A stretch of 64,000 bases of DNA from NCBI GenBank assembly GCA_018710985.1, contig DVIV01000052.1:1-64000 (forward strand), written 5' to 3'. Source of the DNA: Candidatus Limiplasma pullicola. GTDB taxonomy: Bacteria > Bacillota > Clostridia > Christensenellales > Aristaeellaceae. How positions within the stretch are numbered: position 1 is the stretch's first letter; each line of letters starts with the position of its first letter. The notes beneath the pieces were generated by a model. That model was given only the letters and a program-made list of their open reading frames with translations, was not told the DNA's origin and did not search any database. The translations under genes and the position numbers were made by a program. This document shows, piece after piece, positions 14,637 to 22,845 of this stretch.

Positions 14637-16364
14637 ATGAAAAAAACCGGGCAACAGACCCGCTTTCGAGATGATCTGCGCAGGCTGCTGCTGTTTTACG
14701 CCCTGCTGCCGGTGCTGGCCGCCGTGCTGCTGCTGATTGTATCCCTGGGGTACATCCCGCTTCAAAACGTGGTGCGCGGCACGGCGGACGACCTGCAGCT
14801 GGCCGGAAACGCCTTTGGCCAGCAGTGGGACAGCATGGAGGAAACGCTCATCGCCTTGCAAAGCGAGCTGGACCTTTCGGACTTTCATTCCAGCGTCAAC
14901 TATCAGGCGGCGTTCAAAAGCCGCATCTACCAGTTCATCAATCACAGCGAGGTGCGGCCCCAGTTCTTTTTGCTGGATGAGGACGAAGCCCTGATCTTCT
15001 CCACGCAGGCCAACGAGGGCATGCGCGACAGCCTGCAGGACAGCTTTCACTGGCGGCTGGCAAGCAATCTTCCCGCCGTCAGGGGGGAGGTAGCCACGGC
15101 CGTGGCGCGTGCGGATGTGGGAGTCACCACCGTGTCCAGCGTGCTGGTGGGTTGCCGGCTGTTCGACCCGAAGGGCGCCACCGACGGCTATGCCTACTTC
15201 GTCGTGGGCGAGGATCAGATGGCGGCGCTGTTCAAGCAGTGCGTCTCCGACCTGATTGCAACCGACCGGTTTGACTCGGTCTTTCTGGGAACGGACAGCG
15301 CCTTTGTGGGCGACTTCGGCAAGCTCCGTGCAAGCCTGCGGGATGCCAACGGCTTCACCGCCTTCGCAGAGGGGCTGTTCTACATTCGCACCCTGACCAC
15401 GGAAAACGGCCTGCTCAAAATCTACGCCATGTCGGAATGCGGCGGCATCATCGGCACCCTCCTGCTGCTGGCCGCGGTGGTGCTGGTCTTTTTCGGTGCG
15501 CTCACGGCGCTGATTCTGGTGAGTACCAACCGTGTAGCGGATCAGAAAACCCGTATCATCGACGAAATCGCCGCCGCCTGCTATCAGGTGCAGCAGGGGG
15601 ATTTGAACACGGAGCTGAGCATCAGCAGCCACGATGAATTTCAGATCATTTCCCAGGCATACAACAGCATGCTCAAGAGCATGCGGGAACTGATCCGCCG
15701 CAGCGTGGACCTGGGCCATGAAACTGCCGTGTCCAAGATCAAGCAGCTGGAAAGCCAGTTCCATCCGCATTTCCTGTTCAACACGCTGGAAAACATCCGC
15801 TTCATGATCCGCATCGACCCCAAGGCCGCCGACAAGGCCATGGTGGCGCTCTCCAGCCTGCTTCGCTACAGCATTCAGGGCGGCGGCATGATCATTCCCC
15901 TGCGCGAGGACCTGAATTATCTTCGCAGTTACATGCGGATTCTCGAAATGCGTTTCGGCGAACGCCTCACCTACCGGATCGACGTTCCCCAGGCGCTGGA
16001 GGATTTTCCCGTACCCAAGCTGATTGTGCAGCCCATCATTGAAAACGCAGCCGTCTACGGCATGAAACGAAGCGACCGGCTGTTCATAGGCCTGTCCGCC
16101 TATTGCGAGGGGGATGAGGTGGTGCTGCGCGTGACCGACAACGGGCCGGGCATCGAGCCTGAAATGCTCCGGCAGCTCAAAAGCTGCCTGGCGGACGCCA
16201 GCGCCGAACGGGGCGATCATTTCGGCATCATGAACGTGCACGAGCGCATCCGCCTCATCTACGGAGACCGCTACGGCATTTCCATCGTTTCTCAGGTGGG
16301 GCAGGGCACAACGGTCCTGCTTCACTTTCCCCAAGATAGCGCAAGGAAAGGAGACCTATCGTGA
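14637..16364 (+). CDS. YesM-type sensor histidine kinase
   Basis: A 575-residue membrane kinase. Transmembrane helices lie near 18-40 and 270-295, enclosing a roughly 230-residue extracellular sensor. A HAMP domain follows (about 293-346), then the His-kinase box SKIKQLESQFHPHFLFNTLE (phospho-acceptor His in PHFLFN, about 378). The ATPase domain has N box IVQPIIENAAVYG and G boxes VTDNGPGIEPEM and HFGIMNVHERI. Kinases of this class usually pair with AraC-type response regulators and govern sugar uptake. The stop overlaps the regulator start (GTGA, four bases). Position within the transporter operon suggests it senses the transported solute, perhaps through the binding protein. Confidence 0.93.
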   Translation: MKKTGQQTRFRDDLRRLLLFYALLPVLAAVLLLIVSLGYIPLQNVVRGTADDLQLAGNAFGQQWDSMEETLIALQSELDLSDFHSSVNYQAAFKSRIYQFINHSEVRPQFFLLDEDEALIFSTQANEGMRDSLQDSFHWRLASNLPAVRGEVATAVARADVGVTTVSSVLVGCRLFDPKGATDGYAYFVVGEDQMAALFKQCVSDLIATDRFDSVFLGTDSAFVGDFGKLRASLRDANGFTAFAEGLFYIRTLTTENGLLKIYAMSECGGIIGTLLLLAAVVLVFFGALTALILVSTNRVADQKTRIIDEIAAACYQVQQGDLNTELSISSHDEFQIISQAYNSMLKSMRELIRRSVDLGHETAVSKIKQLESQFHPHFLFNTLENIRFMIRIDPKAADKAMVALSSLLRYSIQGGGMIIPLREDLNYLRSYMRILEMRFGERLTYRIDVPQALEDFPVPKLIVQPIIENAAVYGMKRSDRLFIGLSAYCEGDEVVLRVTDNGPGIEPEMLRQLKSCLADASAERGDHFGIMNVHERIRLIYGDRYGISIVSQVGQGTTVLLHFPQDSARKGDLS

Positions 16365-17173
16365 TTCTGCGCGTATTTATCGTCGAGGATGAAGAAATGA
16401 TCCGCAAGGGTCTGGTCCATACCATCAACTGGAGCGACATGGGCTGCATGGTGGTGGGCAGCGCGGCCGATGGCCGCAGCGGCTTGAACAGCATTTTGCA
16501 AAAGCGGCCGGATGTGGTCATCACCGACATCCGCATGCCCGTGATGGACGGGCTGGAAATGCTGGAACGCGCCCTTGCAACGTATTCCTTCCGTATCATC
16601 CTGCTGACGAGTTACGCGGATTTTGACTATGCGCGCCGGGCGATTGCCCTGCGTGCGTGCGATTACCTGCTCAAGCCTCTGGATGAGGACAAGCTGGCTT
16701 CGCTGATCAGCCGCATCCATTCCGAGGAGGAAACCGCCAAGCAGGTGCGCCGCCTGATGCCGCTGCTCAACGGCACATGCAAGTCCGCCTCTCTGGCGCT
16801 GGAGGACATCCGCGAGCAGGATGCCTATGTGGATGTGGCCCTCAAGCGCATCGTGTCCCACAGCGAGCAGCGTCTGTGTATCGAAGGTCTGGCCGAGGAG
16901 ATGGGCATCTCCGCCAGCTACCTAAGCCGCCGTTTCAAGGCGGTTACGGGCCAGACCTTTCTGGACACGCTCAACATGCAGCGCGTTCAGCAGGCGGTGG
17001 CGCTGCTTCACGAGGGATCGCGCACTTCCGAGGTGGCCGAAAAGACCGGCTTTACCGATTACAAGCATTTCTGCTCCGTGTTCAAACGCTGCACGGGCCT
17101 TACGCCGCGGGAATACCTGCGGGGCTGTACCTGTCCGGCCCCCGCCCCGACAGATGATCTTCAGAAAGGATGA
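16361..17173 (+). CDS. AraC-type response regulator
   Basis: A 270-residue regulator with an N-terminal receiver domain and C-terminal AraC helix-turn-helix pair. The receiver shows the acidic pocket FIVEDEEMI, phospho-acceptor Asp in VVITDIRMPVMDG (D56), Thr in IILLTSYADF and Lys in YLLKPLDEDK. The DNA-binding part shows CIEGLAEEMGISASYLSRRF and AVALLHEGSRTSEVAEKTGF ending in CTGLTPREYLRG. Between the two the linker is short, about 30 residues, so the protein is much smaller than YesN-type regulators (over 350). The start is GTG, overlapping the kinase stop. Likely controls the promoter at 10622. Confidence 0.93.
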   Translation: MILRVFIVEDEEMIRKGLVHTINWSDMGCMVVGSAADGRSGLNSILQKRPDVVITDIRMPVMDGLEMLERALATYSFRIILLTSYADFDYARRAIALRACDYLLKPLDEDKLASLISRIHSEEETAKQVRRLMPLLNGTCKSASLALEDIREQDAYVDVALKRIVSHSEQRLCIEGLAEEMGISASYLSRRFKAVTGQTFLDTLNMQRVQQAVALLHEGSRTSEVAEKTGFTDYKHFCSVFKRCTGLTPREYLRGCTCPAPAPTDDLQKG

Positions 17174-17179
17174 TTTTTC

Positions 17180-17839
17180 ATGACCAAAGCACAGATTGCC
17201 TCCATGATTGACCACACGCTGCTCAAGGCGTCCGCCACCCCGCAGCAGATTGCCCAGCTGTGCGAAACGGCCAAATCGCTCCATACCGCCAGCGTATGCG
17301 TAAATCCCTGCCATGTGGCGCTGGCGGCACGGCTGCTTGAGGGCAGTGGTGTAAAGGTATGCACGGTGATCGGTTTCCCTCTGGGGGCCAACACCACGGC
17401 CGTGAAGGCTTTTGAGACCAAGGACGCCATCGCAAACGGCGCAGACGAGGTGGACATGGTCATCAATATCGGCGCGCTCAAGAGCGGCGACCTGGCCCTG
17501 CTGGAGAGCGATATCCGCGGCGTGGTGGAGGCGGCCAACGGCACGCTGGTGAAGGTTATCATCGAATGCTGCTACCTGACCGATGAGGAAAAGGTGCTTG
17601 CCTGCAAGGCCTGTGTCAACGCGGGCGCCGACTATGTCAAAACCAGCACGGGTTTTGGCACCGGCGGGGCCACCGTGCCGGATGTGCGGCTGATGAGGGC
17701 TTCCATCCCCGATACCATGAAGGTCAAGGCCGCCGGCGGCATGCATAGCTGGCAGGAGGCCCTGGACATGGTCGAGGCGGGCGCCAGCCGCCTGGGCACC
17801 AGCTCCACACTGGCCATCCTGGAGGGCGCGGACCAGTAA
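17180..17839 (+). CDS. deoC: Deoxyribose-phosphate aldolase
   Basis: A 219-residue class I aldolase that splits 2-deoxyribose 5-phosphate into glyceraldehyde 3-phosphate and acetaldehyde. Family markers are [65 protein letters not shown] (catalytic Asp region) and the Schiff-base Lys in [14 protein letters not shown], with a second Lys in [11 protein letters not shown]. Full length for the bacterial family. It starts seven bases after the response regulator; its ribosome site AGAAAGGATG lies in the end of that gene, so it belongs to the same operon. A strong terminator follows. Its place suggests that the transported or sensed compound yields a deoxyribose phosphate or related sugar phosphate (inference). 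Confidence 0.96.
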   Translation: MTKAQIASMIDHTLLKASATPQQIAQLCETAKSLHTASVCVNPCHVALAARLLEGSGVKVCTVIGFPLGANTTAVKAFETKDAIANGADEVDMVINIGALKSGDLALLESDIRGVVEAANGTLVKVIIECCYLTDEEKVLACKACVNAGADYVKTSTGFGTGGATVPDVRLMRASIPDTMKVKAAGGMHSWQEALDMVEAGASRLGTSSTLAILEGADQ

Positions 17840-17873
17840 GCGTTCGTTTCCCGGCCCGGCTTCCGGCCTTTCC

Positions 17874-17904
17874 GCGCCCGGACGGCATGGTCCGGGCGCT
17901 TTTT
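17874..17904 (+). terminator. Intrinsic terminator after deoC
   Basis: Perfect 10-bp stem GCGCCCGGAC / GTCCGGGCGC, six-base loop, then TTTTT. Confidence 0.92.
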
Positions 17905-17919
17905 GTCGTGTAGCCGGGC

Positions 17920-17948
17920 TTGCAACACAGCCGCGCTTTTGATATAAT
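17920..17948 (+). promoter_or_regulatory. Sigma-A promoter of nrdR
   Basis: TTGCAA (17920-17925), 17-base spacer, TATAAT (17943-17948), 48 bases before the start. Confidence 0.8.
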
Positions 17949-17995
17949 CAGGCGAGATGTGTAAAACCGTTTTGTTTCAATAAGGAGGGCGCTCT

Positions 17996-18487
17996 ATGAG
18001 ATGCCAGTTCTGCGGTTATCTGGACAGCCGCGTGATTGATTCCAGGCCCACGGAGGAGGGCAGCTCCATCCGCCGCCGCCGCGAGTGTCTGCGCTGCGGC
18101 AGGCGCTTTACCACCTATGAGAAGATCGAAACCTCGCCGCTGATGGTGGTGAAGAAGGACATGCGGCGCGAGCCCTTCAACGCCGACAAAATCAAAAAGG
18201 GGCTTCTGCACGCATGTCAGAAGCGCCCGGTGAGCATGAAGGATATCGACGCCATTGTGGAAAAGGTGGAAAAGCAGGTCTATTCCTCCGGCGAGGACGA
18301 GCTGTCCTCCCGCCGCATCGGCGAGGCCGTGATGGATGAGCTCAAGCTCCTCGACGAGGTGGCTTACGTGCGCTTTGCCTCGGTCTACCGTCAGTTCACC
18401 GACGTGAGCAGCTTCATGGACGAGCTCAACAAGCTGGTGCTGGAGGGCAAGGCCCGCGCCAAGGAAAGCAAGCCTTCCGGGGAATAA
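17996..18487 (+). CDS. nrdR: Transcriptional repressor NrdR
   Basis: A 163-residue repressor of ribonucleotide reductase genes. The N-terminal zinc ribbon has [18 protein letters not shown] and [14 protein letters not shown] (four cysteines in two CxxC pairs). The ATP-cone domain follows (about 48-140), starting [19 protein letters not shown] and binding ATP/dATP. Length is about ten residues over the common 150, due to a charged tail. It starts after AAGGAGGGCG. It is transcribed alone and converges on the MBL-fold gene. No ribonucleotide reductase gene is in the window. Confidence 0.97.
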   Translation: MRCQFCGYLDSRVIDSRPTEEGSSIRRRRECLRCGRRFTTYEKIETSPLMVVKKDMRREPFNADKIKKGLLHACQKRPVSMKDIDAIVEKVEKQVYSSGEDELSSRRIGEAVMDELKLLDEVAYVRFASVYRQFTDVSSFMDELNKLVLEGKARAKESKPSGE

Positions 18488-18492
18488 GGGCG

Positions 18493-19305
18493 TTATTCTC
18501 CGGCTAGCGTCAGCACGTCCAGGTCGTTTGGCACGTGCAGGTCGCCGCCGTAGTAGGCGCACCCTTCCTGCGTATAGAGGGCCTTTCGCTGCGCGAGGCG
18601 GCGGTCCTCCGTGTGCCACAGCACCAGATGGGGAATGCCCAGTCGCTGCGCAAGCTCGCAGGCGTCCTTGACGGTGGAGTGGTGCTTTTCATAGGGCTTG
18701 AAGCGCTCGCGGTCGCTGTAGAGGCAAAACGCCTCGCAAAGCAGCCAGTCCGCGCCCTGCACATAGGCGGCGCACGCGGGGTTATAGGGCTCGTCGCCCA
18801 GGCAGCAGAGCTTTCCGCCGCCCGCCAGCTCCAGGGTGAATCCCATCTGTTTCATCTTTGTGGAATGAATATCGAAAAACGTAACCTGCCGGCCCAGGAT
18901 GGTTTCCGTCTGGCCGTCGGAAATATCGCGGAAAAGGATGCGGTCGCCGATGCGGTCCGTCATCTTTTTTTGCAATGTGATGCGCGCCATCTGGCACAGG
19001 CCCTCGCGCACGGAGGGATCGCACCAGATGGTCAGCCCGCCCTCGTAGCGGCCTGCGTTCATGGCTGCCGCCGCCATGCGCACCACCCACACCGCGCCCA
19101 GCAGATGATCGCTGTGCGCATGCGTCAAAATGAGGTGGTGAATCTGTTCCAGGCCCACGCCCGCCTTTTCCAGCTGGCTGAGGATGCCGTTGCCGCCGCC
19201 CGCGTCGCACAGCAGGTAGCCCTGCGGCAGGTCCAATAGAAAGCAGGTGTTGTAGCAGCGGGTCACGGCGGCGTTGCCCGTGCCCAGGGCGATCAGGCGG
19301 TCCAT
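18493..19305 (-). CDS. MBL-fold metallohydrolase, RNase Z-like
   Basis: A 270-residue metallo-beta-lactamase-fold protein with the zinc motif LTHAHSDHLLG (about 60-70), an N-terminal IALGTGNAAVTRCYNTCFLL strand-loop like RNase Z/phosphodiesterase members, and later metal ligands in LGDEPYN and LWHTEDRR. The YEKHHSTVKDACELAQRLGI segment resembles the RNase Z-type C-terminal helix. It lacks the flexible arm needed for tRNA substrates, so a general phosphodiesterase role is more likely than tRNA maturation. The start at 19305 follows AAGGAGGAC. It converges with nrdR and follows cysK on the same strand. Confidence 0.82.
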   Translation of the reverse strand: MDRLIALGTGNAAVTRCYNTCFLLDLPQGYLLCDAGGGNGILSQLEKAGVGLEQIHHLILTHAHSDHLLGAVWVVRMAAAAMNAGRYEGGLTIWCDPSVREGLCQMARITLQKKMTDRIGDRILFRDISDGQTETILGRQVTFFDIHSTKMKQMGFTLELAGGGKLCCLGDEPYNPACAAYVQGADWLLCEAFCLYSDRERFKPYEKHHSTVKDACELAQRLGIPHLVLWHTEDRRLAQRKALYTQEGCAYYGGDLHVPNDLDVLTLAGE

Positions 19306-19384
19306 TCAAACGTCCTCCTTATGTGTCGCTTGATATGTCTTAATGTCCCCTGCGCGGGGCAGTTGCTTGTTTCGGGCGATGTGT

Positions 19385-20305
19385 TTACTCGGCGCCCTGC
19401 AGGTACCGCTCGCCCGTATCGGGCAGAAGCGCCACAATCAGCTTGCCCGCGTTCTCCTCCCGGCGTGCCAGTATCGTGGCCGCGTGCAGCGCCGCGCCGG
19501 AGGAGATGCCCGCGAGCACCCCGTCCAGACGCACCAGCGCCCGGCGGGCCGCGAAGGCCTCCTCGTCCGTCACGGGGATCACCTCGTCGTAGGCGGCGGT
19601 GTTGAGCGTCGCCGGCACGAAACCCGCGCCGATGCCCTGCAGGCCGTGCGGGCCCGGTGCGCCGCCCTCCAGCACCGCGCTCTTTACCGGCTCCACCGCC
19701 ACCACGCGCACCGCGGGATTCTGCGCCTTCAGATATTCGGCCACGCCGGTCAGCGTGCCGCCGGTGCCCACGCCCGCCACGAAGATGTCCACCTTGCCGT
19801 CGGTATCCTCCCAGATTTCGGGGCCGGTGGTGCGGCGGTGCACCGCGGGGTTGGCCGGGTTGGAGAACTGGTCGGGAATCAGGCTGCCCTCAATCTGCTC
19901 ATGCAGCTCCTGCGCCCTGGCGATGGCGCCCTTCATGCCCAGCGCCCCATCGGTCAGGACCAGCTCGGCGCCGTAGGCGCGGATCAGCGCGCGGCGCTCC
20001 GGGCTCATGCTGTCGGGCATCACGATCAGCGTGCGGTATCCACGCGCCGCCGCCACCCATGCCAGGCCGATACCCGTGTTGCCGCTGGTGGGCTCGATGA
20101 TGGTGCCGCCCGGTCTGAGCGCGCCGCTTGCCTCCGCCGCGTCCAGCATGGCGCAGGCGGTGCGGTCCTTGACGCTCCCGGCGGGGTTGAACGCCTCCAG
20201 CTTGGCGGCAATCGTGGCGTTGAGGCCGTTTTCGCGGCAGTAGCCGGTCAGCGCCAGGAGCGGGGTGTGGCCGATGAGCTCGGTCAGGCTGCGATACATC
20301 TTCAT
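19385..20305 (-). CDS. cysK: Cysteine synthase (O-acetylserine sulfhydrylase)
   Basis: A 306-residue PLP enzyme making cysteine from O-acetylserine and sulfide. The PLP lysine is in [15 protein letters not shown] (K46); the substrate loop reads [20 protein letters not shown] and the phosphate cup [16 protein letters not shown]; the C-terminal [10 protein letters not shown] is also typical. Length matches the family. The ATG at 20305 follows AAGGAGGCG and a near-perfect sigma-A promoter. No serine acetyltransferase lies next to it. Confidence 0.95.
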   Translation of the reverse strand: MKMYRSLTELIGHTPLLALTGYCRENGLNATIAAKLEAFNPAGSVKDRTACAMLDAAEASGALRPGGTIIEPTSGNTGIGLAWVAAARGYRTLIVMPDSMSPERRALIRAYGAELVLTDGALGMKGAIARAQELHEQIEGSLIPDQFSNPANPAVHRRTTGPEIWEDTDGKVDIFVAGVGTGGTLTGVAEYLKAQNPAVRVVAVEPVKSAVLEGGAPGPHGLQGIGAGFVPATLNTAAYDEVIPVTDEEAFAARRALVRLDGVLAGISSGAALHAATILARREENAGKLIVALLPDTGERYLQGAE

Positions 20306-20349
20306 CGAAAGGACGCCTCCTTATTTGCAAAACCATGGGATTGATTAGG

Positions 20350-20378
20350 ATGATAGGCGCAAGGCGGCCGCTTGTCAA
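20350..20378 (-). promoter_or_regulatory. Sigma-A promoter of cysK
   Basis: On the minus strand TTGACA (20378-20373), 17-base spacer, TATCAT (20355-20350). It is back to back with the HD-gene promoter 30 bases away. Confidence 0.85.
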
Positions 20379-20406
20379 GCCGTTCCGTCAAAAAAGCCAC
20401 GCGGGC

Positions 20407-20435
20407 TTGAAAGGCCCGGCCGCGGGTGGTATGAT
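20407..20435 (+). promoter_or_regulatory. Sigma-A promoter of the HD hydrolase gene
   Basis: TTGAAA (20407-20412), 17-base spacer, TATGAT (20430-20435), 45 bases before the start. Confidence 0.8.
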
Positions 20436-20479
20436 AGCGGGAGAGCGCGGCATGCGCAACTGCCAAGGAGGAATGCCCC

Positions 20480-21061
20480 ATGCAAAGCAACCTGACCCGC
20501 GAGCAGGCCCTCGCCCTGCTCAAAACCTATAACAAGGAGCCTTTTCATATCCAGCACGCGCTGACCGTGGAGGGCGTGATGCGCTGGTACGCCAATGAGC
20601 TGGGCTATGGCGCCGACGCCGATTACTGGGCCACCGTGGGCCTTCTGCACGATATCGACTTTGAAAACTGGCCCGAGGAGCACTGCCAAAAGGCTCCTGA
20701 GCTGCTGCGCCAGGCCGGCGTGGGCGAGGATATGATCCATTCCGTCTGCTCGCACGCCTACGGCCTGTGCTCCGACGTGGAGCCCGTGCACGAGATGGAG
20801 AAGGTGCTCTTCGCCGCCGACGAGCTGACCGGCCTGATTGGCGCGGCGGCGCTCATGCGCCCCAGCAAGAGCGTGATGGATATGGAGGTCAGCAGCGTCA
20901 AAAAGAAATTCAAGGACAAGAAATTCGCCGCCGGCTGCTCGCGCGACGTGATCGCCGAGGGCGCACAGCGCCTGGGCTGGGAGCTTACGGACCTGATGGA
21001 CCGCACGCTTCGCGCCATGCAGAGCTGCGAAGAGAGCATCCGCAAGGAGATGCAGGGCTGA
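20480..21061 (+). CDS. HD-domain hydrolase
   Basis: A 193-residue HD-superfamily phosphohydrolase. Metal ligands are visible as HIQHALTVEGVMRWYA, the HD pair in ATVGLLHDIDFENWPE (H57, D58), the following VCSHAYG and LFAADELTGL. The last 60 residues are helical and basic (KKKFKDKKFAAG). Proteins of this type are common in clostridia and probably cleave a nucleotide or phosphorylated metabolite; no substrate is known to me. Own promoter and terminator, so a single-gene unit. Confidence 0.85.
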   Translation: MQSNLTREQALALLKTYNKEPFHIQHALTVEGVMRWYANELGYGADADYWATVGLLHDIDFENWPEEHCQKAPELLRQAGVGEDMIHSVCSHAYGLCSDVEPVHEMEKVLFAADELTGLIGAAALMRPSKSVMDMEVSSVKKKFKDKKFAAGCSRDVIAEGAQRLGWELTDLMDRTLRAMQSCEESIRKEMQG

Positions 21062-21073
21062 CCATTCTGCTGA

Positions 21074-21108
21074 GCGCCGGCGGGCTGTTGCCTGCCGGCG
21101 CTTCTTTA
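21074..21108 (+). terminator. Intrinsic terminator after the HD gene
   Basis: 11-bp stem GCGCCGGCGGG / CCTGCCGGCGC (one G-T pair), six-base loop, then TTCTTTAATTT. Confidence 0.8.
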
Positions 21109-21191
21109 ATTTGCAGCGGCGCGCATCACGCCGCCACTTGTGGCGAAACTGTAAAATCCGCGCGGTTTTCTGTCATTTCAGAGCGGAACGC

Positions 21192-21221
21192 TTGACAAGC
21201 GTTTGTTAGCCGGCTTATAAT
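21192..21221 (+). promoter_or_regulatory. Promoter of the efflux operon
   Basis: TTGACA (21192-21197), 18-base spacer, TATAAT (21216-21221): both hexamers match consensus. Confidence 0.85.
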
Positions 21222-21256
21222 CGCACCATTCCAACTAAAGGAGGAACCCCAAACCT

Positions 21257-22144
21257 ATGCAAACCCAGCCTCCCAGGAGGAAAAAGCGGCGGAAATGGCC
21301 GTGGATTTTGCTGGTGCTCGCGCTGCTTCTCATTGCCGGGCTGACCCTGTCGGCGCGCAGGACGGCGGCCCAGTCCCTTACCGAGGAAATCGCCCAGCGG
21401 CGCGACATCGTCACCTATTATAGCTTTTCCGGCAGCCTGATCCCCGTGACCGACGAGGTGCAGACCGCCAAGGACACCCTCAAGGTGAAGGAGCTCTATG
21501 TGAAGGAGGGCGACCGCGTCGCGGAGGGAGACGCGCTTTTGCGGGGAAGCGACGGCACCCGCGTATACGCCGCCTGCAGCGGCACCATCGAGGAGCTTTA
21601 CGCCCAGCTGGACGACACGCTCCAGCCCGGCAGCCAGATTGCCCGCATCGTGGACTACGACGCGCTGGAGGTGAGCGTGGATGTGGACGAGTACGACATC
21701 GACGCCATCCAGGAGGGCAAGCAGGGCGAGGTGTACCTCAACGCGCTGGACGTGAGCGTACCCGGCACCGTGACCGAGATCGCCCGCAACGCGACCACCG
21801 AATCCGGCGTGAGCTACTACCCGGTCAAGCTGGAGGTGGAGGCCGCCCAGAACGTGCGCAGCGGCATGAGCGTGGAGGTGAACATCCTCAACCAGCAGGC
21901 GCTTGGCGCTGTCAGCCTGAGCCTGGACGCCCTGAGCTATGACGAGTATAACCGTCCCTTTGTGTACCTCAAGGACGCCGAGGGCAAGCTCACCGCCCAG
22001 TACGTGGAAACCGGCGTGAGCGACGGCCAGTACATCGAAATTCTGTCCGGCGTCAGCGAGGGCGACGCGGTCTACTACCAGACCAACGACCTGGCGCGCT
22101 TCTTCGCCATGCAGCAGCGCATGATGGGCGTGGAAAGCAGGTAG
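21257..22144 (+). CDS. Membrane-fusion (MacA/HlyD-like) efflux adaptor
   Basis: A 295-residue adaptor anchored by one N-terminal helix (about 15-33, preceded by a basic PRRKKRRK patch). The outside part has a split biotinyl-lipoyl-like domain (VKELYVKEGDRVAEGDALLR, then AACSGTIEELYAQLDDTLQP) and a beta-barrel domain with GMSVEVNILNQQA. The hairpin between lipoyl halves is nearly absent, as is typical of monoderm adaptors. It begins an operon with a MacB-type ATPase and permease, two bases and eight overlapping bases apart, so it forms part of a peptide/drug exporter or a signalling ABC system. Confidence 0.88.
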   Translation: MQTQPPRRKKRRKWPWILLVLALLLIAGLTLSARRTAAQSLTEEIAQRRDIVTYYSFSGSLIPVTDEVQTAKDTLKVKELYVKEGDRVAEGDALLRGSDGTRVYAACSGTIEELYAQLDDTLQPGSQIARIVDYDALEVSVDVDEYDIDAIQEGKQGEVYLNALDVSVPGTVTEIARNATTESGVSYYPVKLEVEAAQNVRSGMSVEVNILNQQALGAVSLSLDALSYDEYNRPFVYLKDAEGKLTAQYVETGVSDGQYIEILSGVSEGDAVYYQTNDLARFFAMQQRMMGVESR

Positions 22145-22146
22145 CC

Positions 22147-22845
22147 ATGGACAGCGAAGCGACGTTTTTTCAAATGACGGGCATCACCAAGTCCTACTGG
22201 ATGGGGGACGAGTGGTCGCCGGTGCTGCGGGGCATCGACCTGACCGTTCGGGAGGGCGAGTTTTTGAGCGTGCTGGGCCCCAGCGGCTCGGGCAAGAGCA
22301 CGCTGATGAACATCATCGGCTGTCTGGATACCCCCACCAGCGGCGAGTACATCCTGCACGGCCGCCGCGTGGACGACCTGGCCCCCGACGAGCTGGCGCG
22401 CATCCGCAATCAGGAAATCGGCTTCATCTTTCAGTCGTTTCAGCTCCTGCCCCGGCAGGATGCCCTGAGCAATGTGGAGTTGCCGCTCATCTACGCGGGC
22501 ATGCCCCGCCAGCAGCGGCGCGAGCGGGCGGCGGAGATGCTAAGGCGCGTGGGGCTGGAAAACAAGATGGACCACCTGCCCAACCAGCTTTCCGGCGGAC
22601 AGCAGCAGCGCGTGGCCATCGCCCGCGCGCTGGCAACCAACCCCACCATTCTGCTGGCCGATGAGCCCACCGGCGCGCTGGACCAGAAGACCGGCCATCA
22701 GGTGATGGACCTGTTCCACGAGCTGCACGATGAGGGGCGCACCATCATCATGATTACGCACGACCGGCATATTGCGCAGAACGCCTCGCGGCTGGTTCGC
22801 ATTCTGGACGGCGTGCTTTCCGAGGGGGCGGAGGACGATGCTTAG
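22147..22845 (+). CDS. MacB-type ABC transporter ATP-binding protein
   Basis: A 232-residue ABC ATPase of the LolD/MacB/FtsE class. Walker A is [19 protein letters not shown], signature [16 protein letters not shown], Walker [13 protein letters not shown] and switch His [10 protein letters not shown]. The [20 protein letters not shown] segment is typical for the class. It pairs with the FtsX-like permease that begins inside its last eight bases and with the adaptor upstream. Confidence 0.94.
   Translation: MDSEATFFQMTGITKSYWMGDEWSPVLRGIDLTVREGEFLSVLGPSGSGKSTLMNIIGCLDTPTSGEYILHGRRVDDLAPDELARIRNQEIGFIFQSFQLLPRQDALSNVELPLIYAGMPRQQRRERAAEMLRRVGLENKMDHLPNQLSGGQQQRVAIARALATNPTILLADEPTGALDQKTGHQVMDLFHELHDEGRTIIMITHDRHIAQNASRLVRILDGVLSEGAEDDA

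Noticed and set aside
12926-16334. Long minus-strand open frames opposite the permease and kinase genes
   Set aside because: Composition artefacts in high-GC coding DNA; the plus-strand genes have full domain sets.
18493-19305. Assignment of the MBL-fold protein as tRNA-maturing RNase Z
   Set aside because: The flexible arm used for tRNA is not evident and the gene context is unrelated; a general MBL-fold call is safer.
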